A stretch of DNA of 64,000 nt from Pseudoalteromonas luteoviolacea S2607 (GTDB lineage: Bacteria; Pseudomonadota; Gammaproteobacteria; Enterobacterales; Alteromonadaceae), in assembly GCF_001625575.1 (NCBI RefSeq), contig NZ_AUXV01000056.1, positions 682,001 through 746,000 of the forward strand, written 5' to 3'. Positions 30,391-38,444 of the stretch are shown here, in pieces (within the stretch, counting starts at the first letter, position 1; each line of letters opens with the position of its first letter). Under the pieces are notes generated by a model that saw nothing but the letters and a program-made list of their open reading frames with translations, was not told where the DNA came from and made no database searches. The position numbers and the translations under genes are program-made.

Positions 30391-31716
30391 TTAAATTAAG
30401 GGGAAAATCAGACTAAATAAAACCATAGTAGTTGCAACTGCTATACATGCTGCTACTGAGTTTATTATCCTGTTTTGTTTTATGGAGCGTATCAACGCAT
30501 GTTTATATGGCATAGTTGTGTGCGCAATCATGGTGTACATAGGCAACCAACGCTCAGGGAATAGTTTATTCAGAACTAGATCCATCTTCTTGCGCATCAA
30601 GAACATAGGAGATTTCACTTTGTCTTTAAGTTCAGTAAAGTTATCTTTAGAGAGCTGGGCTAACACGTCCGTATGTGGACGTCTTAACGACTCATAGCGT
30701 TCAAATGCGTTAGCAAGGTCAAATTGAGTTGCTTCAAGTGAATCTAGTAACACACAGCAATCTTCAAATGCAGAGTTCATGCCTTGACCATAGAATGGAT
30801 ACTGAGCATGACAGGCATCACCCACTAAAACCATCCAGTCTTTGTAGTACCACTGACTCGTTTTTGTGGTGATCAATGAACCTACCGCGTTACGTTCCCA
30901 TTCTTCAACTAAACTTGGCAACATACTAACAAGGTCACAGAAATGCGTATTAAAAAAGTTTTCAACCTCTTTCTTGGTTGTCACTTTTTCAAAACTAAAC
31001 TCACCATTAAACGGCATAAAAACAGACAAGGTGTGCGTGCCATCAAGGTTCGGGTGAGAGACAATCAAGCCATGTTCTCTAGGCCAAACATGCAATGCAT
31101 CCAGTTGGATTAGCGAAGTGCCATCTTCTTTGGCCGGAAGCGAGAGCTCTTTATATCCCCACTCTAAAAACTCTTGCTGATAATTAGCCCGCTCACCTCT
31201 TTGCATCTCTTTACGCACATTTGAAAAGGCACCGTCTGCGCCAATTACCCATTTGTGTTTAATGACTTTAGTTTGGCTATCTGATTCTATTTCAATCGTT
31301 CTTGCATCTTTATTTGCTTTTATAAATCTCTGATTAAAATGCAATGTAACCTTATCGGACTGATCTGCCTTGTCCAGTAACAATCTATTTAACTCATTAC
31401 GGTCAATTGAATGTAAAACCTGATTATTGTTATTCCCATATGCCTGAAAAATAGCTTCACCATCAGGGCTATGAATTACTCGGCCTTTCATCACAACAGC
31501 ACGTTCTAGCACTGTCTCAAGCATACCTACTCGTTTCAGTGCTTCCATACCACGCTTGGATAAACCAAGGTTAATCGAACGCCCTGTCTCTCCGCGGTTT
31601 ATCCTTGGGTCTGTCCTTTTTTCATAGACATCGACCTCTAATCCACGCTGTGCTAGAGACAGTGCTAATAATGAACCAGATAATCCCCCACCTACAATAG
31701 CAATACGGTCACTCAT
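30391..31716 (-). CDS. FAD-dependent monooxygenase, kynurenine 3-monooxygenase-like
   Basis: The protein has 441 residues. The N-terminal FAD-binding motif is VGGGLSGSLLALSLAQRG. Family features of kynurenine 3-monooxygenase follow: GRSINLGLSKRGMEAL (about 46-61), the FAD/NAD(P)H motif VIGADGAFSNVRK (about 158), LVGDACHAQYPFYGQGMNSA (about 291) and the C-terminal LPMYTMIAHTTMPYKHAL. A C-terminal hydrophobic helix (about 415-440) suggests membrane attachment, as in longer KMO proteins. Kynurenine 3-monooxygenases make 3-hydroxykynurenine. In this operon, without other kynurenine-pathway genes nearby, it more likely supplies or tailors an aromatic building block of the peptide (inference). Its ATG directly follows the DUF6875-like gene's stop (TAAATG), and it lies 96 bases before the giant NRPS. 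The real substrate could differ. Confidence 0.88.
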   Translation of the reverse strand: MSDRIAIVGGGLSGSLLALSLAQRGLEVDVYEKRTDPRINRGETGRSINLGLSKRGMEALKRVGMLETVLERAVVMKGRVIHSPDGEAIFQAYGNNNNQVLHSIDRNELNRLLLDKADQSDKVTLHFNQRFIKANKDARTIEIESDSQTKVIKHKWVIGADGAFSNVRKEMQRGERANYQQEFLEWGYKELSLPAKEDGTSLIQLDALHVWPREHGLIVSHPNLDGTHTLSVFMPFNGEFSFEKVTTKKEVENFFNTHFCDLVSMLPSLVEEWERNAVGSLITTKTSQWYYKDWMVLVGDACHAQYPFYGQGMNSAFEDCCVLLDSLEATQFDLANAFERYESLRRPHTDVLAQLSKDNFTELKDKVKSPMFLMRKKMDLVLNKLFPERWLPMYTMIAHTTMPYKHALIRSIKQNRIINSVAACIAVATTMVLFSLIFPLI

Positions 31717-32493
31717 TTAGTATTCCTTCTTTGAACCACACAAATGCATTGCATGTTTACATGTTTGGCCTTTAATTGTTTCTTCAAGTTTGGTTGAAAT
31801 TGAAGCTCCGAGTTCTATTTCAAGATTGATTAGCATATCTAAAGATTTTGTGAACTGAACATCGTTCAATTCACCTTTGAGATTTCTGAGGTAAGAACGT
31901 AAGAACAATATACGTTCTTCAATCGAATATTTTGGAGACATCATAAACGGCAGATCCGAGTCCACCATATGTCTGATAGCTAATAAAGGCACTGGGCTTC
32001 GCAGCGGTTTGAAATTTGGATTTCTCAACCCAGAACCTTCATTTTTGGAGTGAAACTCACCCAGCATTAATCCTTGTTCAACAAAATAGGGTTTTAACGC
32101 ATTTTGCACTTCATCCACTAAGTGAGTTTGGTCTCGCCCTAAAGAAGTAAACACTATAATAAAAGCATTATTCAGATTTTTATTTTGGTTACTTCCACTT
32201 TTTTGTATGAATAAATCACCAAACTCTTTGATGATTTTTGACATTTTGCATGTATCCAATGGCTCTTGCTCTATTTTAGCAAGATAGATTGAATTCGATT
32301 TAAGAGAAAAAGGTACAAATGGGCAAACAGCGCCACTTCTGCCTAAATCTTCATGGGGCTTTGCTAAATACTCATGAACCCAATCGACTACTTGAACTAT
32401 TTTAGGGTCATTCAGATAGCTCTGTTCTAAATTTGAGATGGCAACGAGCTGATGTTTTTGATGTGATTTTATTATTATATTGTCGTCTAACAT
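31717..32493 (-). CDS. DUF6875-like protein of unknown function
   Basis: The protein has 258 residues with no signal peptide or membrane segment. Conserved-looking blocks are DLGRSGAVCPFVPFSL (about 51-66), VEQGLMLGEFHSK (about 136-148) and LRSPVPLLAIRHMVDSD (about 163-179). I recall this pattern (HPDLGRxGxVCPFVP, then RSPxPxLAIRxMVxxD) from DUF6875 proteins found in natural-product clusters; this is from memory, not from a search. The function is unknown. It is translationally coupled to the flavoprotein gene (TAAATG at 31714-31719), so the two may act together. The gene has an AAGGAAG ribosome-binding site somewhat far (about 12 bases) from the ATG. It lies 135 bases downstream of the oxygenase gene. 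Confidence 0.75.
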   Translation of the reverse strand: MLDDNIIIKSHQKHQLVAISNLEQSYLNDPKIVQVVDWVHEYLAKPHEDLGRSGAVCPFVPFSLKSNSIYLAKIEQEPLDTCKMSKIIKEFGDLFIQKSGSNQNKNLNNAFIIVFTSLGRDQTHLVDEVQNALKPYFVEQGLMLGEFHSKNEGSGLRNPNFKPLRSPVPLLAIRHMVDSDLPFMMSPKYSIEERILFLRSYLRNLKGELNDVQFTKSLDMLINLEIELGASISTKLEETIKGQTCKHAMHLCGSKKEY

Positions 32494-32628
32494 GATGTTT
32501 AATCTTCCTTATCAATTATACCCTCCAAATACAGTTAGAAAATACAATTGGCGTAAATGAAGAACTACAGGCAATACCCGCTTATTAAGCTAAAAAGGAG
32601 GCAACAGTAGTTTTGATTTACATAGCAA

Positions 32629-33612
32629 CTACGCAAACGCAACGGCTATATTTCTATTACCTGATCTGGGCTCGTAATTATTCGATGAATGCGTCCATGT
32701 CATGTTGTTTTGAATCACAAAATCACCTGGTTTTAAATCAATTGTCAATTTACTTGAGAACAATTGAGAAAAATCTAAGCCAGAACGATACACCCGCTTT
32801 TCTCTTACCGGATCCATCTGTTCATCTTTCATTTCGCTCGGAGGGTAGCGGAACAGTCCCCACTGCTTAAGAAGTCTTAGGTATTCGTCAAACGCATCAA
32901 AGTCAACACCCGCCATATTTGCCCAGTAGGTGTATACATCCTTGCCTAGAATTTTGGAGTAAGACTTTCTCGCTTGAGCTAATGCGTCATAAAACTTAGC
33001 ATCAGTTCCTGGAATAGAGTGCTCTTCTAAAACGATATCTGATTCTGATAACACATCTTTTTCGGGATCAATAGATAACATCGCTCGTGCTTTAGCAATC
33101 TCATTCGTCGTTAGCTTTTTATCCCCATACTTGATCCTGACACCTCGCTCTTTAAGAAATTCCCAACACGGTGAATTGGGATCAAGGTGTAGTAGAATCG
33201 TTTCTCCACCAATTACATCATTTTCATGACAGTAAAATGACGCCAGTTGCATGTCGGAAAATCGAGAACTTTCGCAGTGAGGTGGAATAACTTGGTAGTC
33301 AGTTCGGGGGTTAGAAGTCATGAAGTATTTGCCAACGTTATCTCTTATTTCTCTAAGCGTGGCAAAACCAGACTGTAATTTAAGTTGATCGCCTAGTTCG
33401 AATTTTTTAGCGATAGTAAGCATTAACTCATCAGCTTGTTCTTTATCTACATTCCTTATTATGATAACTGAATCATTTCTCAGTGAAGCACAGACGTCTT
33501 CTACTTTAAAATCATCGCTCTTAAATTCGACCAACTTACTAGTGTCTTCAGGAATATCACTTCCATTCTGACGTTTTCCATTTTCCATAATATGAAGGCT
33601 ATCTTTTTGCAA
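32629..33612 (-). CDS. Fe(II)/2-oxoglutarate-dependent oxygenase, TauD/SyrP-like
   Basis: The protein has 327 residues from the TTG at 33612. An ATG at 33588 (residue 9) is the alternative; GAGAG lies about 8 bases before the TTG. The metal-binding facial triad is visible as H112-C-E114 (in PPHCESSRF) and H308 (in MTWTHSSNNY), with R320 as the likely 2-oxoglutarate-binding Arg. The ASFYCHENDVIGGETILLH segment is typical of the TauD-related hydroxylases found in NRPS clusters, such as SyrP. HxE in place of HxD also occurs in amino-acid beta-hydroxylases of this superfamily. It probably beta-hydroxylates an amino acid; the Asn of module 4 is an attractive candidate (inference). It is the first gene of the operon, so the promoter should lie just upstream. 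Confidence 0.87.
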   Translation of the reverse strand: MQKDSLHIMENGKRQNGSDIPEDTSKLVEFKSDDFKVEDVCASLRNDSVIIIRNVDKEQADELMLTIAKKFELGDQLKLQSGFATLREIRDNVGKYFMTSNPRTDYQVIPPHCESSRFSDMQLASFYCHENDVIGGETILLHLDPNSPCWEFLKERGVRIKYGDKKLTTNEIAKARAMLSIDPEKDVLSESDIVLEEHSIPGTDAKFYDALAQARKSYSKILGKDVYTYWANMAGVDFDAFDEYLRLLKQWGLFRYPPSEMKDEQMDPVREKRVYRSGLDFSQLFSSKLTIDLKPGDFVIQNNMTWTHSSNNYEPRSGNRNIAVAFA

Positions 33613-34587
33613 ACCAATACTCTCTTGTTATAAATTATTCTGGCGAGCAGCATTTTAGAATCCATTAAAAAAATCCGCGCTAGCTGTAATTATAGTAAAT
33701 AATACCTTCTTCTGATTTAAGCCAGATGTGAAGTGACTACTTACTCAAGCCAGGTACTTATTATTATTCTAATTGTGCAATATTACACAATGAAGTAGGC
33801 ATCATTAATAGATAATAACCACATCAGCTATATTCTGACTTTTCAACGTCAAAATATAATTTTATGCAATACTTACCTATACATAAAAGCTATCACTAAT
33901 TTAATACTACACGGTAAGAAACTGTAAATAAAGCCATATTTTTATGCTTACACAGACAAAAATGAGCCTTATAACTTCTAGCCTTCTAAAAGATGCTATT
34001 TATAACTTTTAGTTTTCTGAAATAAATAATCACCCTATTTTTGCAATCAATTCTTATTAGTATTAATACGCATTCCAGCTTTGATTATTAATAAATAAAA
34101 AACAATAAGCCTCTCCCCCTACATCTTGATGCTATGAGGCGCTCTTGACACCATTTGTTGAAAACTTTCAGCTAAATATAAGCTCAACGTAAGGTAATAA
34201 ACACGCTGCTCATGGGTAAATAATAGTGAGAAGAGTTAAACTGCTTGAAGTGATACTCAATGGCTTATAAGTGAAAATGTCTAGGACCAAATACTGCTTA
34301 CAATCGTTCTTTGAGCTTGGAATAGCGCACAACTAGATCCCTGCACAAGTACTGTGAAGTACTTATGAACTAAGGGTTTGGTGCATTTACGGCGGCAGGC
34401 TTTATAAAAACTTGCTGCAATATCACAAATGCTGTCATCATCACGGCTTAATTTGGGATTGGACACAAGGCCTATAGAAAGTTTCTGATTTTGGCAATCT
34501 GACGCTATACTCGAGAAATTACGCAGCTCAGCCTAAATTAGCAAATGGAGCGGTGTTGTTCAGACTTAATTCCAGCCAATAATACAT
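33613..34587 (-). other. Intergenic region upstream of the biosynthetic operon
   Basis: The 975 bases are AT-rich and have no supportable gene. The operon promoter should lie here. A perfect TATAAT occurs on the minus strand at 33689-33694, about 77 bases before the TTG start, but no convincing -35 is visible. An operator-like dyad lies at 33772-33791. A small hairpin (AAGTAC/GTACTT, 34347-34364) lies closer to the neighbouring gene. A 61-codon frame at 34281-34466 has no support. Confidence 0.5.
33772..33791. promoter_or_regulatory. Near-perfect 20-bp inverted repeat, candidate operator of the NRPS operon
   Basis: ATTGTGCAATATTACACAAT is a palindrome with a single mismatched pair, lying about 160 bases upstream of the first operon gene and about 80 bases upstream of a TATAAT box. 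Size and symmetry fit a dimeric regulator site. The regulator is unknown and no regulator gene adjoins the operon in the window. Confidence 0.45.
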
Positions 34588-35406
34588 TTATTGACTGAGA
34601 CCCTCGGTGCCATTTTCACTTAAAACACTTGACCATTTGCGCTGTATTTCTTTTAATTTGCCACTCTCCATAATTCGCTTTTTACCTAAATCAAACTGCT
34701 TTAATAATTTTCTACCCATTGGATTACCTAAAGAGGCTGCTAGATACTCTTTATTACTATCAAACATAGGCAGCTTAATAATATCGTTTTCAAGTTTATG
34801 CTGCTGAAGTACCGTATCCCAAACGCCTTCATACCCGACAAAGCCCTCTACCCGCTTGTTCATCAGCATCTCAAACCCCTGAATGATTTCACCCACATCA
34901 TATTTGTCTACACTTTTAAGTAGTGCCCACCTTTCTCCATAATTAAAACCACGCATTTGCGCGATGGTCATCCCGTGCAGAGCTTCGAGTGACTGCCATT
35001 CAATTGGTTGGGACTTTAGGATGTACAAGCGGTAAAAAACACTATTAACATGCTCTTTGGAGTAGCGATAAATTTTGAGGCGCTCTGCGCTGATACTAAC
35101 TGGAAAAATTAAATCAACACGGCCTGAGTCAATATAAGTGAGTGCGCGAGCCCATGGCACAACCCATAGTTCTACGGTATAACCCATTGAATGGAAGCTT
35201 TCACGCACCACATCCCATGCAAACCCTTCAAAAAGCTCACTATCTTCCCCTGGCGGTACTTTAACGACATGCGTATCACCTTGGGCCAATGAACCAAATG
35301 GTTCATAATCTGGTAAAGTAATCACTGACACAGTTTTGTTTGCACTACAGCAATAAGAGGTCACAACAAGAATTACCGCGATAATTGCTCTGCACAAAAA
35401 AGACAT
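34588..35406 (-). CDS. Periplasmic solute-binding protein, SBP family 3-like
   Basis: The protein has 272 residues with an N-terminal signal peptide (MSFLCRAIIAVILVVTSYCC, cleavage probably near CSA). The body looks like a family-3 extracellular solute-binding protein: VSVITLPDYEPFG at the start of the mature part, FEGFAWDVVRESFHSMGY, WARALTYIDSGRVDLIFPVS, and the C-terminal LKEIQRKWSS. Many Pseudoalteromonas genomes carry stand-alone proteins of this kind without transporter genes, as here. It could bind an amino acid or act as a sensory periplasmic protein. AGGGGT precedes the ATG. It is divergent from the M1 aminopeptidase gene and not part of the NRPS operon. Confidence 0.8.
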   Translation of the reverse strand: MSFLCRAIIAVILVVTSYCCSANKTVSVITLPDYEPFGSLAQGDTHVVKVPPGEDSELFEGFAWDVVRESFHSMGYTVELWVVPWARALTYIDSGRVDLIFPVSISAERLKIYRYSKEHVNSVFYRLYILKSQPIEWQSLEALHGMTIAQMRGFNYGERWALLKSVDKYDVGEIIQGFEMLMNKRVEGFVGYEGVWDTVLQQHKLENDIIKLPMFDSNKEYLAASLGNPMGRKLLKQFDLGKKRIMESGKLKEIQRKWSSVLSENGTEGLSQ

Positions 35407-35586
35407 TGTGACCCCTATAAAAGCACCCTGATTACATGAGCATAGTTAACCATCAAAAAAATAGACAAGTTTAGAGAGTGATTTAAACATCCAATCGGCA
35501 CACCAATCACCTCGTTGTATAACTGAACTATAATCAGCATAAAAAATAATGTAGATTAACAGCATAAGTAATTATAAGTAGCCTGT

Positions 35587-38103
35587 ATGCAACCACATCG
35601 ACTCTTTTGCCTATATGCAATATTTCTGCTTGTTGTCGCCACCTTTCCTAGCTTTGCTAACGATGATTTTCGATTGCCTAAACATATTCAACTCTCTAAA
35701 CAAGCCGTGCACTTACATATCGACCCTAAAGAGCCGGTTTTTTCTGGTGTAACGACACTACACCTGAGCTTCACCAATCCTACTGATGTCATCTCTTATC
35801 ACAGTAAAGCACTTGATATAAAAGATGTTTATCTAAAATACCAAGGTATGCGATACCCCCTAACAGTACAAGAACCTAATCTATATGAGATAGTTAGCCA
35901 CCAAGTTCCTGTGAAACTGGAAGACGCGGCAACTTTGCATATACAATTCAGTGGTAAATTGTCTGTACATCATGAGGGGTTGTTTAGTGGACATAGTGGG
36001 CAAGAGCAGGCATACCTACTCACACAGTTTCAATCAATGGAAGCAAGGGGCGTTTTCCCGACACTAGATGAACCAAATCAAAAATCGACATTTAAATTCA
36101 GCGTATCAACGCCAATAGAATATGACGTACTGCATAATACCCATGTGCAATCTATAACGGAACAACACGCAACCAAATTAACTCAATTTAAAACTACGCC
36201 ACGGATCAACACAGATATACTGTCTTTAGCCATAGGTCAGTTTAATACAAAGTCATTGGACACCAGCCGCTTTAAGTCGAAAGTCTACGTACCAAAGAGC
36301 ATATCTATAACTCTGCCAACATATTTTAATCAAATTGTGAGCACCTCGATATCACATATTGAAGAATACTTGGACGCACCCTTTCCTTTTAAAAAGCTGG
36401 ATTTCATTGTCGGTAATTATGGCAGCGTGGCCGCGATGGAGAATTTAGGTTTAGTTTCAATAAACTATAATCAGATACCCGATCCGGGCGCATCAGACAT
36501 GGCCCATTGCCAATTTAAAAAACTGATAGCCCATGAAGTTGCGCATAGCTGGTTTGGTAACGACATTACGATGGCTTGGTACGATGATTATTGGCTAAAT
36601 GAATCCTTCACAGAATTTATTGCAGCCAAAGTCATACAAGACCTTTATCCAAACAACGACTTATGTACTTACACACCGCAATCACGCGCATTCAAAGACG
36701 ACAATAGCAAAGCAATGCCACTAGTCTTTGATATAAAATCTAGAAAAGATACGCTCGCGTATGGCCAGCTGCATTACACCAAAGGGCGCGCCCTATTAGA
36801 AATGCTTGAACAAGCAATGGGAGAAAAATCATTTCAATCGCTTTTGAGGCGCTATGTAGATTTGTACCATGGTCAAAACGTCAGTACTGAGCAGTTTATT
36901 AAACTGCTTAAAGACCCCAACCTACAAGACGTCACCTCTAGTTTTACGCGTCAAACTGGCTATCCATTAGTAACCCTTACGCACAACGACAATCATTTTT
37001 TCATTGAGCAAAAAGACATATTTAATCGCTCTGAACAGCTTTGGACAATTCCAGTGTCGCTAAAGGTCTGGGATGGCAGAGAAATATCTACACACAAACT
37101 CATACTCTCAAAGCACAAGCAAAAAGTGGCCCTCAATAAAGGCATTAAAGCTGTGTTTCTCGATGCCGGTGGGGTGGGTTATTTCCGGTTTGTAAATCAA
37201 TCAACTTATGAAGACATTCCAATACATAAATTATCACGTCAAGAGAAAGCATCCTTTAACGACAATTTACAGGCGCTTGCGATTACTGGACATGTCGATT
37301 TCATGAAGTATACACAAGCGTTAGTCGCTGAGCTCAATCCATTACAACTAGGCAATCCTCGTGCGGATGAAATTGTAAGTACTTTAATCGATGCATACCT
37401 TGAACATGTGCAAATAAATAGCGTTTCCTCCTATACAGCTTATTTGCGAAAGCACATCAAGTTGAACATCCAGTGGCAACAAACTCTTGAGATGCCATAT
37501 GGAAATAATTTAATGAAGCTATATGGCGTGTATATGCAAGATCCCAATGCGGTAAATGCCGCTAAACGTATCTACCAATCGGGCCAACACATTGGGCACC
37601 CTCACCTTGATGCAATTGTTATGACATTAGCAAAAAACTCAACAAATGAAGAATATAAATCACTCATTCAGGACTTTAGTGCAATACCTACAACTGAAAA
37701 AGAGGCATTTTTGTCTGGCCTTGGTTATGTAAATTCAGCATCTAAAACGGCGCTGTACTACGATTTACTATTAAGTGACGAAACACAAGGTATGGTCATA
37801 GATTACCGCTTTCAATTTCCTATTTTTAACCCGGCCCTTAGAATTTCATCTATACAGCTCATCAATGCCAGAAAATTTAAGATATTTAACCACGTTTCCA
37901 GCGAGTCTTTGCAATGGTTTCCCTATAACTTTTTGCTCGCCTGCTCAGATGAGCAAAAGGAGGCGATACACCAACTTTTCGAGAGTTGGCAATCAATTTC
38001 TGGTTTAAAAAGTAAACTGAGTATTGTGTCTGATGGTATTGAACAATGCACTCTAAACAGTGAGCGCATTGGTAACAGTATTTTGGCAGCTTCTCCCCAC
38101 TAA
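35587..38103 (+). CDS. Secreted M1-family aminopeptidase
   Basis: The protein has 838 residues with an N-terminal signal peptide (about 1-24, ending near PSFAN). The M1 zinc site is complete: HEVAHSWFGND with the third ligand Glu in LNESFTEF, 18 residues after the second His. The exopeptidase motif appears as AAMENLG where most members have GAMEN. The N-terminal beta domain and C-terminal helical domain fit the normal length of 800-900 residues. It should remove N-terminal residues from peptides outside the cytoplasm. It stands alone, divergent from the solute-binding protein gene, and ends at a strong terminator. No clear ribosome-binding site is visible before the ATG. Confidence 0.93.
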   Translation: MQPHRLFCLYAIFLLVVATFPSFANDDFRLPKHIQLSKQAVHLHIDPKEPVFSGVTTLHLSFTNPTDVISYHSKALDIKDVYLKYQGMRYPLTVQEPNLYEIVSHQVPVKLEDAATLHIQFSGKLSVHHEGLFSGHSGQEQAYLLTQFQSMEARGVFPTLDEPNQKSTFKFSVSTPIEYDVLHNTHVQSITEQHATKLTQFKTTPRINTDILSLAIGQFNTKSLDTSRFKSKVYVPKSISITLPTYFNQIVSTSISHIEEYLDAPFPFKKLDFIVGNYGSVAAMENLGLVSINYNQIPDPGASDMAHCQFKKLIAHEVAHSWFGNDITMAWYDDYWLNESFTEFIAAKVIQDLYPNNDLCTYTPQSRAFKDDNSKAMPLVFDIKSRKDTLAYGQLHYTKGRALLEMLEQAMGEKSFQSLLRRYVDLYHGQNVSTEQFIKLLKDPNLQDVTSSFTRQTGYPLVTLTHNDNHFFIEQKDIFNRSEQLWTIPVSLKVWDGREISTHKLILSKHKQKVALNKGIKAVFLDAGGVGYFRFVNQSTYEDIPIHKLSRQEKASFNDNLQALAITGHVDFMKYTQALVAELNPLQLGNPRADEIVSTLIDAYLEHVQINSVSSYTAYLRKHIKLNIQWQQTLEMPYGNNLMKLYGVYMQDPNAVNAAKRIYQSGQHIGHPHLDAIVMTLAKNSTNEEYKSLIQDFSAIPTTEKEAFLSGLGYVNSASKTALYYDLLLSDETQGMVIDYRFQFPIFNPALRISSIQLINARKFKIFNHVSSESLQWFPYNFLLACSDEQKEAIHQLFESWQSISGLKSKLSIVSDGIEQCTLNSERIGNSILAASPH

Positions 38104-38144
38104 AAACACGAGTTATACGTCGTTGGCTCAAATAACAGAAAGCA

Positions 38145-38178
38145 AAAAAGTCGCTATCTAATTAAACAGCGACTTTTT
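38145..38178. terminator. Bidirectional terminator after the aminopeptidase gene
   Basis: AAAAAGTCGCT (38145-38155) pairs with AGCGACTTTTT (38168-38178) in an 11-bp stem with a 12-base loop; the A/T ends supply a U-run on either strand. It serves the convergent aminopeptidase and S9 peptidase genes. The rest of the 341-base gap (38104-38444) shows nothing else that I can support. Confidence 0.9.
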
Positions 38179-38444
38179 ACAAAGACTTGCTTTCGTTGAC
38201 TTAGAACGAATAAGTTACTCATGCACCTATTTGTGAATGTTTAGACCTTTGCTGACAGTTACCTATATTTTCTAACGGAGATTGCCATTTGCTTATTTTC
38301 ACCCACTTTTATTCGTGAAACGGCCTCACTCCATTGAACAGTTTCCATGTCTGCACAAGGTAATTGGATGCCAAAGCAAAAAAGAGGGTCATAACGCTCT
38401 CAAAAGCTCAACAGACTCAATGCTAAAGGCCATTTACAAACGAA

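Noticed and set aside
1..33612. Thioesterase or reductase release domain
   Set aside because: No GxSxG-type TE or reductase motif follows any carrier domain in the window; release must be encoded beyond the left edge.
34281..34466. A 61-codon minus-strand frame in the operon's upstream region
   Set aside because: No ribosome-binding site or recognisable protein pattern; the region is AT-rich and otherwise non-coding.
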